Below are positions 31,921 through 41,800 of a DNA stretch of 50,088 nucleotides, one piece after another. The position numbers were made by a program, and so were the translations under genes. Within the stretch, counting starts at the first letter, position 1. Every line of letters starts with the position of its first letter. A model generated the notes under the pieces. That model saw only the letters and a list, made by a program, of their open reading frames with translations. It was not told where the DNA came from and did not search any database. The stretch comes from Firmicutes bacterium CAG:822 (lineage in GTDB: Bacteria; Bacillota_I; Bacilli_A; RF39; UBA660): contig HF990829.1 in the NCBI GenBank assembly GCA_000432855.1, positions 1-50,088 of the forward strand, written 5' to 3'.

Positions 31921-34844
31921 AATTTAACACTGACTAATTTACTGACACCAGACTCTTGCATGGTTATACCATATAATATATCAGCATATTCCATGGTTTT
32001 CTTTTTATGAGTGATGATTATAAATTCTGATTTGTCTTTTAGCTTTTGGACATACTGACCAAAGGTATCGACATTTGCTTCGTCTAAAGCAGCTTCTACT
32101 TCGTCTAGAACACAGAATGGTGAAGGTTTAGATTTAATTATAGCAAATAATAAACTGATGGCAGTTAAGGTTTTTTCACCACCTGAGAGCAATGTTATAC
32201 TGCTTAATTTTTTACCTGGTGGTGAGGCAACAATATCGATTCCAGTTTCTAGAATATTGTTTGGTTCAGTTAGTTTTAATTCGGCATGACCACCCTTAAA
32301 TAATTCTCTAAAGGTTTCACTGAAATTAGCACTTATTGTTTTAAAGGTATTAGAAAATTCACTGATCATTACTTTATCCATCTCATCGATTATTTCAAGT
32401 AAAGTATTTTCAGCTTCGTTTAAATCTTCGATTTGTTTGTTTAAAAAAGTATATCTTTCGTTTACTTCTTCATATTCTTCAGGAGCTGTTAAGTTAACTA
32501 TACCTAGATCTTTTACTTTTTTCTTTAATTTACCAACTTCTGATTTAGCTAGATTAAAGTCAATATCTAATTTATAATTTTCTTTAGCTTTTTCATAGGT
32601 CATACTATATGTTTCAGTTAAAGTGTTAAGTAAATTATCCAATTTAACTTCTAACCTACTCGCTTTAATTTCTAAATCCTTTAATTCATTTGATTTAGAT
32701 GAATATAGAGAATTTTCTTTCTTCAATGATGCTTCATAATCTTCTAATGTCTCATTTAAGTTTTGCTTTTCTCTATTTAAAGAAGATAGTTCTTGTTCGG
32801 CCTCAGTTTTAGTTTTTAAAGCCGCATAATATTTATCTAGTATTTCTTCTTCTTCATCAGATAGTCCGCCATTTAATATTTTATTATTACTATTTATATC
32901 AAAGGTTATTTGCTCTAATTCTAATTTTAAACTATCCATTTTATTTTTTTTAGTATTCATCTCTTCTTCTTTTAACATTTTATCTTTATTTAAAAGATAT
33001 ATTTTATCTTCAGTAGCTTTTAAATTATAGTCGATTTCGTTAATTTCATTTTCGATATCTTTTATTTTAGAAAAAAGAAGGTCTTTTTGTTTTAGATTAT
33101 TTTCAAGTTCGTATTTATCACTAATAACATTACGAGCTTTATTTTGTTTACCGCCAGTCATTGATCCGCCGACATGAATAATTTCTCCATCTAAGGTAAC
33201 GATTCTATATCGATTATTAATTTGTCTACTGATGTTTGTAGCTGAATCAATATCTTTAGTAACAATGATGTTTCCTAGTTGATTTAAGATGATATTAGTA
33301 TATTTTGAATCATATTTAACTAGATTACTAGCAATATCAATGTAACCGTTGTTGCCTTTAATTTTATTTAAAGTTTCGTTGTCAATATATTTTGGCTTAA
33401 TAACGTTTAATGGAAAAAATGTGGCTCTACCAATGGTTTTTAAATAATTAATAGCTTCTTTGGCAGCTTTTTCATCATCGACGATTATATTATTAGTATT
33501 ATAACCTAATGAAGTTGTAATGGCTAAGGCATACTTTTCGTCGGTTTCAATTAAATTACCTAAAGCGTTATGAATACCTCTTAGTTTAGGATTATTTAAA
33601 ACACTTCTAACTGGGAGCGGTAAAGCCCCACCATTTTCAATGCTATTTTGTAAATTTTCAATTTTAAATTCTAAATTATTACTTTCCCTTAGAAGGTTAG
33701 TTAATCTAACTTCTAAGTTATTTTTGTTTTGTTTAATATCATCTTGATTTTTTTCTTCATCTTTTATTTTACTAATGTATTTATTTAACTCATCAGTTAA
33801 ATGGTGAATATCGCCTTTAAGCTCTTCAATACTATTTTTAGTGGCTAATTCTCGCTCTTTTAAGTCTAAGATATTTTGGTGTAATTTAGAATCGTCGGTT
33901 TTATTTTTTTGACGTTCTTGGATTAGGATTTTTTTGCTATTGAGACGCTCAGCTAAAGTAGTTAGTTCTAAAATTTTATCTTGCATCGCTTTTATTTGTT
34001 CATCTAATGAAGCAATACTAGTACGATATTTTTCGATCTTAGCTTCACTTTGATTGCCGGTTGTCATTAATCTTAAGACTTCTTCGTTTAAAGAATCAAT
34101 TTGATCTTTACTGTTTTGATAATCAAAATTTATATTTGTAATATCTTCGGTAATTAAAGCAATTTCTAAATTTTCTAATTTTTTGGTGACTTCATTATAT
34201 TCTAAAGCTTTATCTCTGGCTTCTTTTAATGGATTTAGTCTATCTTCTAACTCTTTTAGAATATCGTTAATTCTTTTTTTGTTATCATGCGTTTTATCTA
34301 ACTTTTTTATAGCTTCTTCTTTTCTTCGCTTATATTTTAAAACGCCTGAAGCTTCTTCAAAGATGATTCTACGATCGGCTGGTTTACTAGAAATTATGCT
34401 TTCGATTTTACCTTGAGAGATAATATTAAAACTTTCTTTAGCAATACCACTATCTAATAATAAATTAGTTAAATCTTTTAATCTTACTCTTTCGCCGTTT
34501 AAAAAATATTCGTTAGTTCCGTCTTTATAGACTCTTCTTTTAACCTCTACTTCATCATAATCTAAAGGTAGATAGTGATCTAAATTATCAAAGGTTAAAG
34601 ATACTGAGGCAACATTCATGGCATTACGTGATTTACTACCAGAAAAAATGACATCGGTCATCGTGCCATCGCCTCTTAGAGATTTTACTGATTGTTCACC
34701 CAAAACCCATCTAATAGCATCAACGACATTACTCTTACCAGAACCATTAGGTCCGACAATACCATTGATGCCTTTTTCAAATTCTAAATTAGTTTTATCG
34801 GCGAAAGATTTAAAGCCGTGGGCTTTTAAAGATTTTAAATACAT
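31905..34844 (-). CDS. smc: Chromosome segregation protein SMC (short form)
   Basis: Condensin ATPase that organises and segregates the chromosome. The N-terminal head starts MYLKSLKAHGFKSFADKTNL, with Walker A GPNGSGKSN. Two coiled-coil arms flank a hinge in the middle (about 390-560; LPVRSVLNNPKLRGIHNALG). The C-terminal head has LLSGGEKTLTAISLLFA and PFCVLDEVEAALDEAN. It has about 979 residues against about 1180 in Bacillus, so the arms are shorter; mycoplasma P115 is the same size. The ATG at 34844 follows AGGGTGTG; the longer frame starts with the GTG inside that site. ftsY and rnc, frequent neighbours, are not adjacent. Confidence 0.95.
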   Translation of the reverse strand: MYLKSLKAHGFKSFADKTNLEFEKGINGIVGPNGSGKSNVVDAIRWVLGEQSVKSLRGDGTMTDVIFSGSKSRNAMNVASVSLTFDNLDHYLPLDYDEVEVKRRVYKDGTNEYFLNGERVRLKDLTNLLLDSGIAKESFNIISQGKIESIISSKPADRRIIFEEASGVLKYKRRKEEAIKKLDKTHDNKKRINDILKELEDRLNPLKEARDKALEYNEVTKKLENLEIALITEDITNINFDYQNSKDQIDSLNEEVLRLMTTGNQSEAKIEKYRTSIASLDEQIKAMQDKILELTTLAERLNSKKILIQERQKNKTDDSKLHQNILDLKERELATKNSIEELKGDIHHLTDELNKYISKIKDEEKNQDDIKQNKNNLEVRLTNLLRESNNLEFKIENLQNSIENGGALPLPVRSVLNNPKLRGIHNALGNLIETDEKYALAITTSLGYNTNNIIVDDEKAAKEAINYLKTIGRATFFPLNVIKPKYIDNETLNKIKGNNGYIDIASNLVKYDSKYTNIILNQLGNIIVTKDIDSATNISRQINNRYRIVTLDGEIIHVGGSMTGGKQNKARNVISDKYELENNLKQKDLLFSKIKDIENEINEIDYNLKATEDKIYLLNKDKMLKEEEMNTKKNKMDSLKLELEQITFDINSNNKILNGGLSDEEEEILDKYYAALKTKTEAEQELSSLNREKQNLNETLEDYEASLKKENSLYSSKSNELKDLEIKASRLEVKLDNLLNTLTETYSMTYEKAKENYKLDIDFNLAKSEVGKLKKKVKDLGIVNLTAPEEYEEVNERYTFLNKQIEDLNEAENTLLEIIDEMDKVMISEFSNTFKTISANFSETFRELFKGGHAELKLTEPNNILETGIDIVASPPGKKLSSITLLSGGEKTLTAISLLFAIIKSKPSPFCVLDEVEAALDEANVDTFGQYVQKLKDKSEFIIITHKKKTMEYADILYGITMQESGVSKLVSVKLEDIE

Positions 34845-34870
34845 AATTATCACACCCTACACTATGTTTA

Positions 34871-34899
34871 ATTATACAATAATTTGACATTTTGCGCAA
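34871..34899 (-). promoter_or_regulatory. Candidate smc promoter
   Basis: TTGCGC (34894-34899), 17-base spacer, TATAAT (34871-34876). The -35 box is weak, the -10 box perfect. Confidence 0.5.
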
Positions 34900-34907
34900 T
34901 TAATCAG

Positions 34908-34939
34908 CGAAAAAAGTTCCAAGAATAAACCTGAAACTT
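34908..34939 (-). terminator. Terminator of the four-gene peptidase cassette
   Basis: AAGTTCC (34914-34920) with GAAACTT (34933-34939), seven pairs including one G-T, followed by six T on the minus strand. Confidence 0.55.
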
Positions 34940-34964
34940 CTAGTTTTAACAAGATTATTTATAA

Positions 34965-35195
34965 CTATTTAGTTTTTGAATGTTTAATATTTTCAATCAT
35001 TTTTTCAACGGCTTCAATATAATTATTTGCTTCTTCTTCGGTTACTTCTGTAAATAATTCTGGGTGATCTTCTATACCTTTAAGTTCAGGAACGGTATAC
35101 CAAATACGAGCTTTAAAACTATATTGAAATATTTGACCCATTTGTTTTTTTAATAAAACCAAATTTTCTTCACTTAGAAAAAATTTTTTATCCAT
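34965..35195 (-). CDS. Hypothetical protein, 76 residues
   Basis: No family recognised. Acidic, soluble, with an N-terminal helix (LSEENLVLLKKQMGQIFQ), a central aromatic stretch (FKARIWYTVPELKGIEDH) and a C-terminal helix (EEEANNYIEAVEKMIENI). No signal peptide. Ribosome site AAGGAGAT. It lies 19 bases after the 93-residue gene and is the last member of a four-gene unit led by an unknown small protein and an HExxH peptidase. Confidence 0.65.
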   Translation of the reverse strand: MDKKFFLSEENLVLLKKQMGQIFQYSFKARIWYTVPELKGIEDHPELFTEVTEEEANNYIEAVEKMIENIKHSKTK

Positions 35196-35214
35196 TTTAT
35201 ATCATCTCCTTACA

Positions 35215-35496
35215 TTAATCAGTTAAAGTAATTTTTTTCATTTTTATTTTGCCATATTTTGTTTGTTCTGGCTTATAGAAGTTTTCGCTATTACTTTTTA
35301 GTATCGCATCAATTAATTCTGATCTATTAGTTACTAGAATTATATTATTAGTATTTGTTTCTATTTGAGAGTCATCGTTTAAAGTAACTGAAGCAGCTGT
35401 CGGACTGGCAGAACTAGCGGAGTAATCTTTAAAAGGCAAAATATAATGACTAGTGCCAAGGGTTAGTATAATCTCTTTTGTACTTTCTTTATTCAT
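35215..35496 (-). CDS. Hypothetical protein, 93 residues
   Basis: No family recognised. It begins with a beta-like stretch (EIILTLGTSHYILPFKD), then a Ser/Ala/Asn-rich middle (SASSASPTAASVT) and a C-terminal half with NNIILVTNRSELIDAI. No membrane segment or signal peptide. It starts 11 bases after the peptidase gene with the site AGGAGACG, so translation is likely coupled. Its role is unknown; it could be a partner, substrate or regulator of the peptidase. Confidence 0.6.
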   Translation of the reverse strand: MNKESTKEIILTLGTSHYILPFKDYSASSASPTAASVTLNDDSQIETNTNNIILVTNRSELIDAILKSNSENFYKPEQTKYGKIKMKKITLTD

Positions 35497-35507
35497 GCTA
35501 TCGTCTC

Positions 35508-37268
35508 CTATTTTCTTCTACTATTTACTTTTCTATATTCTATCATACTTGTTAATATTTCATCTCGTTTATTTATAATTTCATAGAAAGTTTTAGTGTT
35601 TTCATTATCTATTTTGTTTTGTAAATCTTCATATAATCCCATTGTTTTAAGGCCGGGCCATTTATCTTTAAACAAGTGAAATAATTCATTTAGATTATTG
35701 AAATTTTCTTCACCACAAGCATCAAAAATATAATTCATATTTCCATGACGACTGGCTAATATTTCATGCTTAAATTCTTCATAAAAATTTTGGGCTAAGA
35801 ATCTTGTACTTTCATATCCTGTGCCGCCTTTAATTTTGGCGTGGCTTGAATCGCAAAAAATATATATGCCTTTATCGTGCAGCTGTTCAGTTATTTCTTG
35901 GGCAATTAGTTCGTTAATTATTTCATTGAAAAGTTCATATTCCCTTTTGGTATTATCTTCATATAATGGTAATAATTTGTCTTCAGTGCTAACTGATTCA
36001 TGAAATTTTTCCCAGCCACATGTGTAATTAGCACCAGTTTCATCGGCGCCAAGTAAATCTAATTCGTACACATGATTTAACTCGTGAATTATTCTTTTGT
36101 CCATAAAATCATCTATGTTATCAAAATTGATATTGACTAATGAAAAAGGAATAAATGAACCGTTTTCCCATTTAACATTTGGTGTAACATAAGTACCAGC
36201 ATACATAAATGTTCCAGCGTTATAACCATCATCTTTGAGATGTAAATCTAAAGCGTCAATTTTATTTCTTGTATTTGTATATTCAGAAATTGAAGTAAAG
36301 TACTCATTATACATTCTCATTTCTAAATCTTCTTTGGTGTCGCGAATTTCTTTAATTAAATCTTGACTGGGAATAATTTCTCGGCATTTAGGATTATCTT
36401 GATAATTTTGATATTTATCACCTAGATCAAGCCCCATGTCTTTAAAAAATTTGATTCGGTCATTTATGATTGAAGTTGCTTGCCATGATATTGATTTTGG
36501 ATCGTCAATGATTTTTTGACTTTCTGTGCTAAAGGCTTCAACCATAGATGGAGTTTCTAGAGTATAACCAAGATATAATAAAATTTTCCCACTTAAATAT
36601 CCTTTTTCTTTAAAATTTTTAATTTCTTCGTTTGAAAAATATTCTTGAAATTTTTGTACTAACTCTAAAGTGTATTTTCTTTTTAAATTCTTTTTTATTT
36701 TTTTACATTCATTCAAATAATCCGTATATGGCTTAATTTCTTTTTTAAAACTGTTATATTCATTTAAAATATCTCGATAAATATCACATATTTTATTAAG
36801 TTTTACTAAGTCATTAGTTTTTACAAATGTATCAATATCTTCTACCGATGGATAAAACAAAGTAATAAGAGGTTTTATGTCTCTTAAAAACGAATTTTTA
36901 AGATAGATTGGCATATCTTCATCGTTGATTATTTTTAAATATTTTTCTATTGGTAAAAGATTTGGGTAATCAAATGCGGGTTCATTATCTCCAAAGATTT
37001 TTTTGATATTATTTTCAGTATAATCAAGGTTTATTTTATTAAAAAATTTTTTTATTAATTCCCTATTATAATCTTTTTTTAAGGAAAAAAGTTTACTTTT
37101 CAAACCGTTTGGCGTTTGTGTACAGATTAAAAGAATATTTTGAAACTTTTTTTCAATGTTTCCTCTATTTTCTTCGCCATAATATCCGATAAATGTTTCA
37201 GTTATTTGTGGCAAATATTTTTGAAGAGTTATTTCTGGGGATAATCTTCTTTCTAAATATTCAATCAT
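35508..37268 (-). CDS. Uncharacterised HExxH zinc peptidase-like protein
   Basis: 586 residues without signal peptide or membrane segment. The first 260 residues are helical and Lys-rich with no family I recognise. At 385-400 DDFMDKRIIHELNHVYE gives a zinc motif (His395, Glu396, His399). ELFNEIINELIAQEITEQL (about 445-463) offers the third ligand Glu, as in gluzincins. A Trp/Cys segment NYTCGWEKFHES lies between. Oligopeptidase-like architecture (M3/M32-like) is possible, but the flanking residues do not fit well. The start overlaps the preceding gene by eight bases; the ATG follows AGGTGATAATT. A cytoplasmic peptidase of an unknown four-gene cassette. Confidence 0.65.
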   Translation of the reverse strand: MIEYLERRLSPEITLQKYLPQITETFIGYYGEENRGNIEKKFQNILLICTQTPNGLKSKLFSLKKDYNRELIKKFFNKINLDYTENNIKKIFGDNEPAFDYPNLLPIEKYLKIINDEDMPIYLKNSFLRDIKPLITLFYPSVEDIDTFVKTNDLVKLNKICDIYRDILNEYNSFKKEIKPYTDYLNECKKIKKNLKRKYTLELVQKFQEYFSNEEIKNFKEKGYLSGKILLYLGYTLETPSMVEAFSTESQKIIDDPKSISWQATSIINDRIKFFKDMGLDLGDKYQNYQDNPKCREIIPSQDLIKEIRDTKEDLEMRMYNEYFTSISEYTNTRNKIDALDLHLKDDGYNAGTFMYAGTYVTPNVKWENGSFIPFSLVNINFDNIDDFMDKRIIHELNHVYELDLLGADETGANYTCGWEKFHESVSTEDKLLPLYEDNTKREYELFNEIINELIAQEITEQLHDKGIYIFCDSSHAKIKGGTGYESTRFLAQNFYEEFKHEILASRHGNMNYIFDACGEENFNNLNELFHLFKDKWPGLKTMGLYEDLQNKIDNENTKTFYEIINKRDEILTSMIEYRKVNSRRK

Positions 37269-37515
37269 AATTATCACCTATTAAATTTTTAAAAGTGATG
37301 TAACCTTTAGGATATTTTCCTTGGCCAATATATTCGGTCGTTTCATTATTAGTCATTATCTTTACCTGATATTCTTCTCCGTCTAATATATGATTAGAAA
37401 AACTTTTGAGAGGCCAATATCTTATTATTCTAATTATATTATTTATTTTATCAATATCATTAATGTAATAATATTTATTATCAATAGTTACTTCTATATA
37501 TAAAACATCTGACAA
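37261..37515 (-). CDS. Hypothetical protein, 84 residues, TTG start
   Basis: No family named. A beta-rich small domain (VLYIEVTIDNKYYYIND, then EEYQVKIMTNN) closing in IGQGKYPKGYITFKNLI. The G-Y-P-x(5)-F ending is one I have seen in small uncharacterised proteins of Firmicutes, but I cannot assign it. The start is TTG preceded by GAGGTGATATT. It ends in TGA eight bases inside the peptidase gene, so the two are translationally coupled. First gene of the cassette. No clear promoter upstream, where the sequence is TA-rich. Confidence 0.6.
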   Translation of the reverse strand: MSDVLYIEVTIDNKYYYINDIDKINNIIRIIRYWPLKSFSNHILDGEEYQVKIMTNNETTEYIGQGKYPKGYITFKNLIGDNYD

Positions 37516-37591
37516 AATATCACCTCTGTTTTCCTATATTAAATATAACACAAACCATTTTTTATGTAAATAACGGTTAAATTATCAAATG

Positions 37592-37614
37592 AAAAAAACA
37601 TCTATTAAGATGTT
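37592..37614 (-). terminator. Terminator of the SGNH hydrolase gene
   Basis: AACATCT (37597-37603), loop of four, AGATGTT (37608-37614), seven T-side residues on the minus strand. Overlaps the stop codon. Confidence 0.75.
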
Positions 37615-38738
37615 CTCGTTTTACCGTATTTTTTTATCGCGGTATTAAGATTCTCTTTACCAAGATAATAAAAGTCATATGGAAGTCTTTCGTTTATATA
37701 TGCTGTTATGTCTTCTAGAAATTTTTGTGTGTCTTTATTTTCGGCTTCCATCATAGATAAATATTTATCAATAATTGGATTTAAAGTTTCGTTAAGTCTT
37801 TTTTTTGCGACTCCATGCATAAAAGCAATTTTATTGACTTCAGCGTTGCCGACAATTTCTAAAGTAAATGTTTCAATAATTTCATTTAAATTAAATAGGA
37901 AACGGTCAATTTCAATTTTGGCCATGACGGCAATATAATTATCGTCAATACTTTCCATTATAGAATTGTTTAAATCTAGGTACTCTTCTTCATTTAGATG
38001 AACATCTGAATTTAATCCATAAAATAGTTTTGCTTTAATTGGCTCAACGTAAGTTACATTAGCATAGTTTTCTGTGATATCTTTTAAATGACGATTAATT
38101 AAAATATCAGTAACTGGTGTACCCATATATCTTGGAATACCAACTAAATATACCTCTGTATTTGTTCCATCATGACGATTACTACTTTGAATATCTTTTA
38201 AAGTGGCTGATATTGAAGTAAAATCTCGTTTAAAGCCACTAATAATTTTTGGAAAACCTCCTCTAGTAATATTATCTAAGAAAGAGCCTGTCGCACCAAT
38301 ATAAACTAAAATATTGGCTCTATCCTTTTCTTTGGTTAAGACTGAATCTTTAAAGTGATAGTTCGGAGTTGGATTTTCCGGATAATATTCAGCAATTTCT
38401 TCTTCGGTCATACCGACTACTGGAGTATCAGGTTTTAAATTATCGATTCGATTATATCTATACATTTCTTGTTCACTAATGTTGGTGTGGAAATAATGAT
38501 AGATGTGCTCATCATTATTATTTTGACTGCGGGCAAAATGAGTAGCAATAACATCAATATCGTGTTTAGCAAAGATAGCAGTTAAATTAGTATTCCTTTT
38601 AAATAATGGTGCGGTTTTAAAAATAGTAGAATATCCTGACATTAATGAATTACCGGCACCTGTCAAATAAAATTTTTTGATACCTAATCTTTCTAATTGT
38701 GATGCTAGTTTTTCCGTATTTTTATTTAATTCTTCCAT
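37605..38738 (-). CDS. SGNH/GDSL hydrolase-like protein
   Basis: 377 residues, soluble, no signal peptide. FYLTGAGNSLMSGYST fits block I of SGNH esterases with GNS in place of GDS. ILVYIGATGSFLDNI resembles block III (GxND reads G-A-T-G). NSDVHLNEEEYLDLNN fits block V (D-x-H followed by N). The C-terminal 110 residues are helical and outside the core. This suggests a lipid or acyl-ester hydrolase, but the match rests on short motifs. Longer frames would start inside the promoter or without ribosome site; the ATG at 38738 follows AGAAGGAA. Single-gene unit downstream of rpoC. Confidence 0.55.
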   Translation of the reverse strand: MEELNKNTEKLASQLERLGIKKFYLTGAGNSLMSGYSTIFKTAPLFKRNTNLTAIFAKHDIDVIATHFARSQNNNDEHIYHYFHTNISEQEMYRYNRIDNLKPDTPVVGMTEEEIAEYYPENPTPNYHFKDSVLTKEKDRANILVYIGATGSFLDNITRGGFPKIISGFKRDFTSISATLKDIQSSNRHDGTNTEVYLVGIPRYMGTPVTDILINRHLKDITENYANVTYVEPIKAKLFYGLNSDVHLNEEEYLDLNNSIMESIDDNYIAVMAKIEIDRFLFNLNEIIETFTLEIVGNAEVNKIAFMHGVAKKRLNETLNPIIDKYLSMMEAENKDTQKFLEDITAYINERLPYDFYYLGKENLNTAIKKYGKTRTS

Positions 38739-38771
38739 GTATTTCAATTCCTTCTTTTTCATTTTGTGCTT

Positions 38772-38799
38772 ATTATACACTTTATATATTGAATGTCAA
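38772..38799 (-). promoter_or_regulatory. Promoter of the SGNH hydrolase gene
   Basis: TTGACA (38794-38799), 16-base spacer, TATAAT (38772-38777), both perfect. It begins right after the rpoC terminator. Confidence 0.8.
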
Positions 38800-38803
38800 A
38801 CTC

Positions 38804-38835
38804 CAAAAAAAGAACTAATTAATCCATTAGTTCTT
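38804..38835 (-). terminator. Terminator of the rpoBC operon
   Basis: AAGAACTAAT (38810-38819) pairs with ATTAGTTCTT (38826-38835), then seven T on the minus strand. The stem runs into the last rpoC codons. Confidence 0.85.
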
Positions 38836-41800
38836 GTTCTAGAGCTTCTAAAGGCTCTTCATTTAAAATTTCATTTTCTAAAGTATATTCAGCTTCGCGA
38901 TATTTCTTAGCGCCCGTACCAGCTGGGATTAGTTTACCAATTATAACGTTTTCTTTTAATCCGTTTAAGTGGTCGACTTTTCCGTGAACAGCGGCATCAG
39001 TTAAGATTCTAGTTGTTTCTTGGAATGAAGCAGCTGATAAGAAGCTTTCTGTTTCTAGTGAAGCTTTAGTAATACCAAGTAATACTGGTTTACCAGTTGC
39101 TGGGCGTTTACCTTCTAAGATTAATTCTTTATTTTCTTCAGTAAATTTATTGATGTTTACCATAGTTCCTGGTAAGAATAATGAATCTCCTGAATCGATA
39201 ATTCTAATCTTAGAAATCATTCTACGAGCCATAATTTCAACGTGTTTATCAGAAATATCAACACCTTGAGAACGATATACTTTTTGAATTTCAAATAAGA
39301 TATATTGTTGAACAGTGATTGGGTCAGTGACAACTAATAACTCTTTTGGTGAAATTGCGCCATGAGTAAGTCTTTGTCCAGCTTTAACTTCTTCACCTTG
39401 TTCGACAGCAAGTTTTGCGCCGTAGTTAGAAGTGTGCTCACGAGTTTCAACGTCGTTTTTAACATATATTTTATAAGTGCCGTTATCTTCTTCAATCTTA
39501 GATACTACACCATTAATCTCAGAGATAGTAGCTTTACCTTTAGGGTTACGAGCTTCGAAGATTTCAGTAACACGTGGAAGACCTTGAGTAATGTCATCTC
39601 CACCGGCAACTCCACCAGTGTTGAAGTTTCTCATGGTTAACTGGGTACCTGGTTCACCGATTGATTGAGCGGCCATAATACCAACAGCTTCACCAATTTC
39701 CACTTCTGAACCAGTAGCTAAGTTACGTCCATAACATTTACGGCAAACGCCATGGTCTGTTTTACATGTTAGTACACTTCTGATTGGAACTTTAGTAACT
39801 CCAGCTTTAATAATCTTTTCGGCAACTTGTTCAGTAATATATGTATCTTTATCAAATAATACTTCTTTTGTTTCTGGATGTAAGATTTTCTTATTAGTAT
39901 ATCTACCAACAATTCTATCTTCTAATGATTCAATTGGAGTACCATCTGTATTATAGAAAGCTTCAACTACAACACCTTGTTCAGTACCACAGTCATCTTC
40001 CTTAACAATAACATCTTGAACAACATCGACAAGTCTTCTTGTTAAGTAACCAGCATCGGCTGTTTTTAAGGCTGTATCAACGGCACCTTTACGAGTTCCG
40101 TGGGTAGATGTGAAGAATTCAGATACAGTAACACCTTCTGATAATGAAGATAAAATTGGTATTTCAACATAATCACCATTTGGTTTACTCATGATACCAC
40201 GCATACCAGCCATTTGTCCGTATTGGTCGATAGAACCACGGGCTTTAGAATCAATCATCATAGTGATAGAAGATTCTGGGTTGGCTTTTAATCTTTGATC
40301 TAAGTCATCATAGATTTTAGATTTGGCATCAAACCAAGTTTGAATTACATTATCATATCTTTCTTTATCAGTTATTAAACCACGTTTAAATTGTTTAGTG
40401 ATTGTTTCAATTTTCTTATTAGCTTCTTCGATGATATCTTTTTTTACTGGACTTTCTTGAATGTCATCAATCGAAATACTAATACCAGATAATGTTGAAT
40501 ATTTAAAGCCTAAATCTTTAATAGCATCAAGCATAACTGAAGTTTCAGTTGTGTGATAACGTTTATATATTTGAGCGATTAATCTTACGATTGCGCCTTT
40601 ATTTAAGGCTTTAACAACTGGCATTTTTTCAATTTCTTCTTTGATGTTTTTGCCTTTATCAATAAAGTATTTAGAAGGTGTGCATTTAACTGCGTTATCG
40701 ACACTACTATCATTTATATATTGGAATGTATCTGGGAAAACTTCATTAAAGATAATTTTACCAGGAGTAGTTACTAAATACTTATCCATGTATTTATCTG
40801 GGAATATTTTATGTTTAAATGATTTAACAGGTAAAGCAATACGAGTGTGAAGAGTAATTTCTCTTCTTTCGTAAGCCATAACAACATCATTTGAATTTCT
40901 AAAGACTCTACCTTCACCTTCTAAGCCAGCTTTTTCCATAGTTAGATAGTAGTTACCTAATACCATGTCTTGACCTGGAGTAGCGATTGGTGAACCATCT
41001 TTTGGAGATAGGATGTTATTAGCACCTAACATAAGTAGTCTAGCTTCAGCTTGAGCTGCTTCACTGATAGGTACATGAACAGCCATTTGGTCTCCGTCAA
41101 AGTCGGCGTTGAAGGCTGGACATACTAATGGGTGAAGTCTAATAGCTTTACCTTCAATTAATTTTGGTTCAAATGCTTGAATACCAAGTCTGTGTAACGT
41201 TGGTGCACGGTTAAGTAATACTGGGTGCTCTTTAATAACCTCTTCAACGATGTCCCATACACGTTCATCTTGATTTTCAATCATTCTTTTAGCAGCTTTG
41301 ATATTGCTAGCAATTTCTTTTGAAACCAAACCATGAATAACATGTGGTTTGAATAATTCTAGAGCCATTTCTTTTGGAATACCACACTCATACATTTTAA
41401 GTGATGGGCCAACAACGATAACAGAACGGCCTGAATAGTCAACACGTTTACCAAGTAAGTTTTGACGGAAACGTCCTTGTTTACCTTTTAACATACTTGA
41501 TAGTGATTTTAATGGTCTGTTTCCTGGTCCTGTGATGTTTTTACCACGGCGACCATTATCGAATAAGGCATCGACAGCTTCTTGTAACATTCTCTTTTCG
41601 TTTTGAATGATAATAGATGGAGCGCCTAAATCAATTAATTTTTTAAGTCTGTTATTACGGTTAATAACACGTCTATATAAATCGTTTAAGTCTGAAGTAG
41701 CAAATCTACCACCATCTAGTTGAATCATTGGTCTAAGCTCTGGTGGGATAACTGGAAGTGCAGTTAAAATCATCCACTCAGGGCGATTACCTGATTCTAA

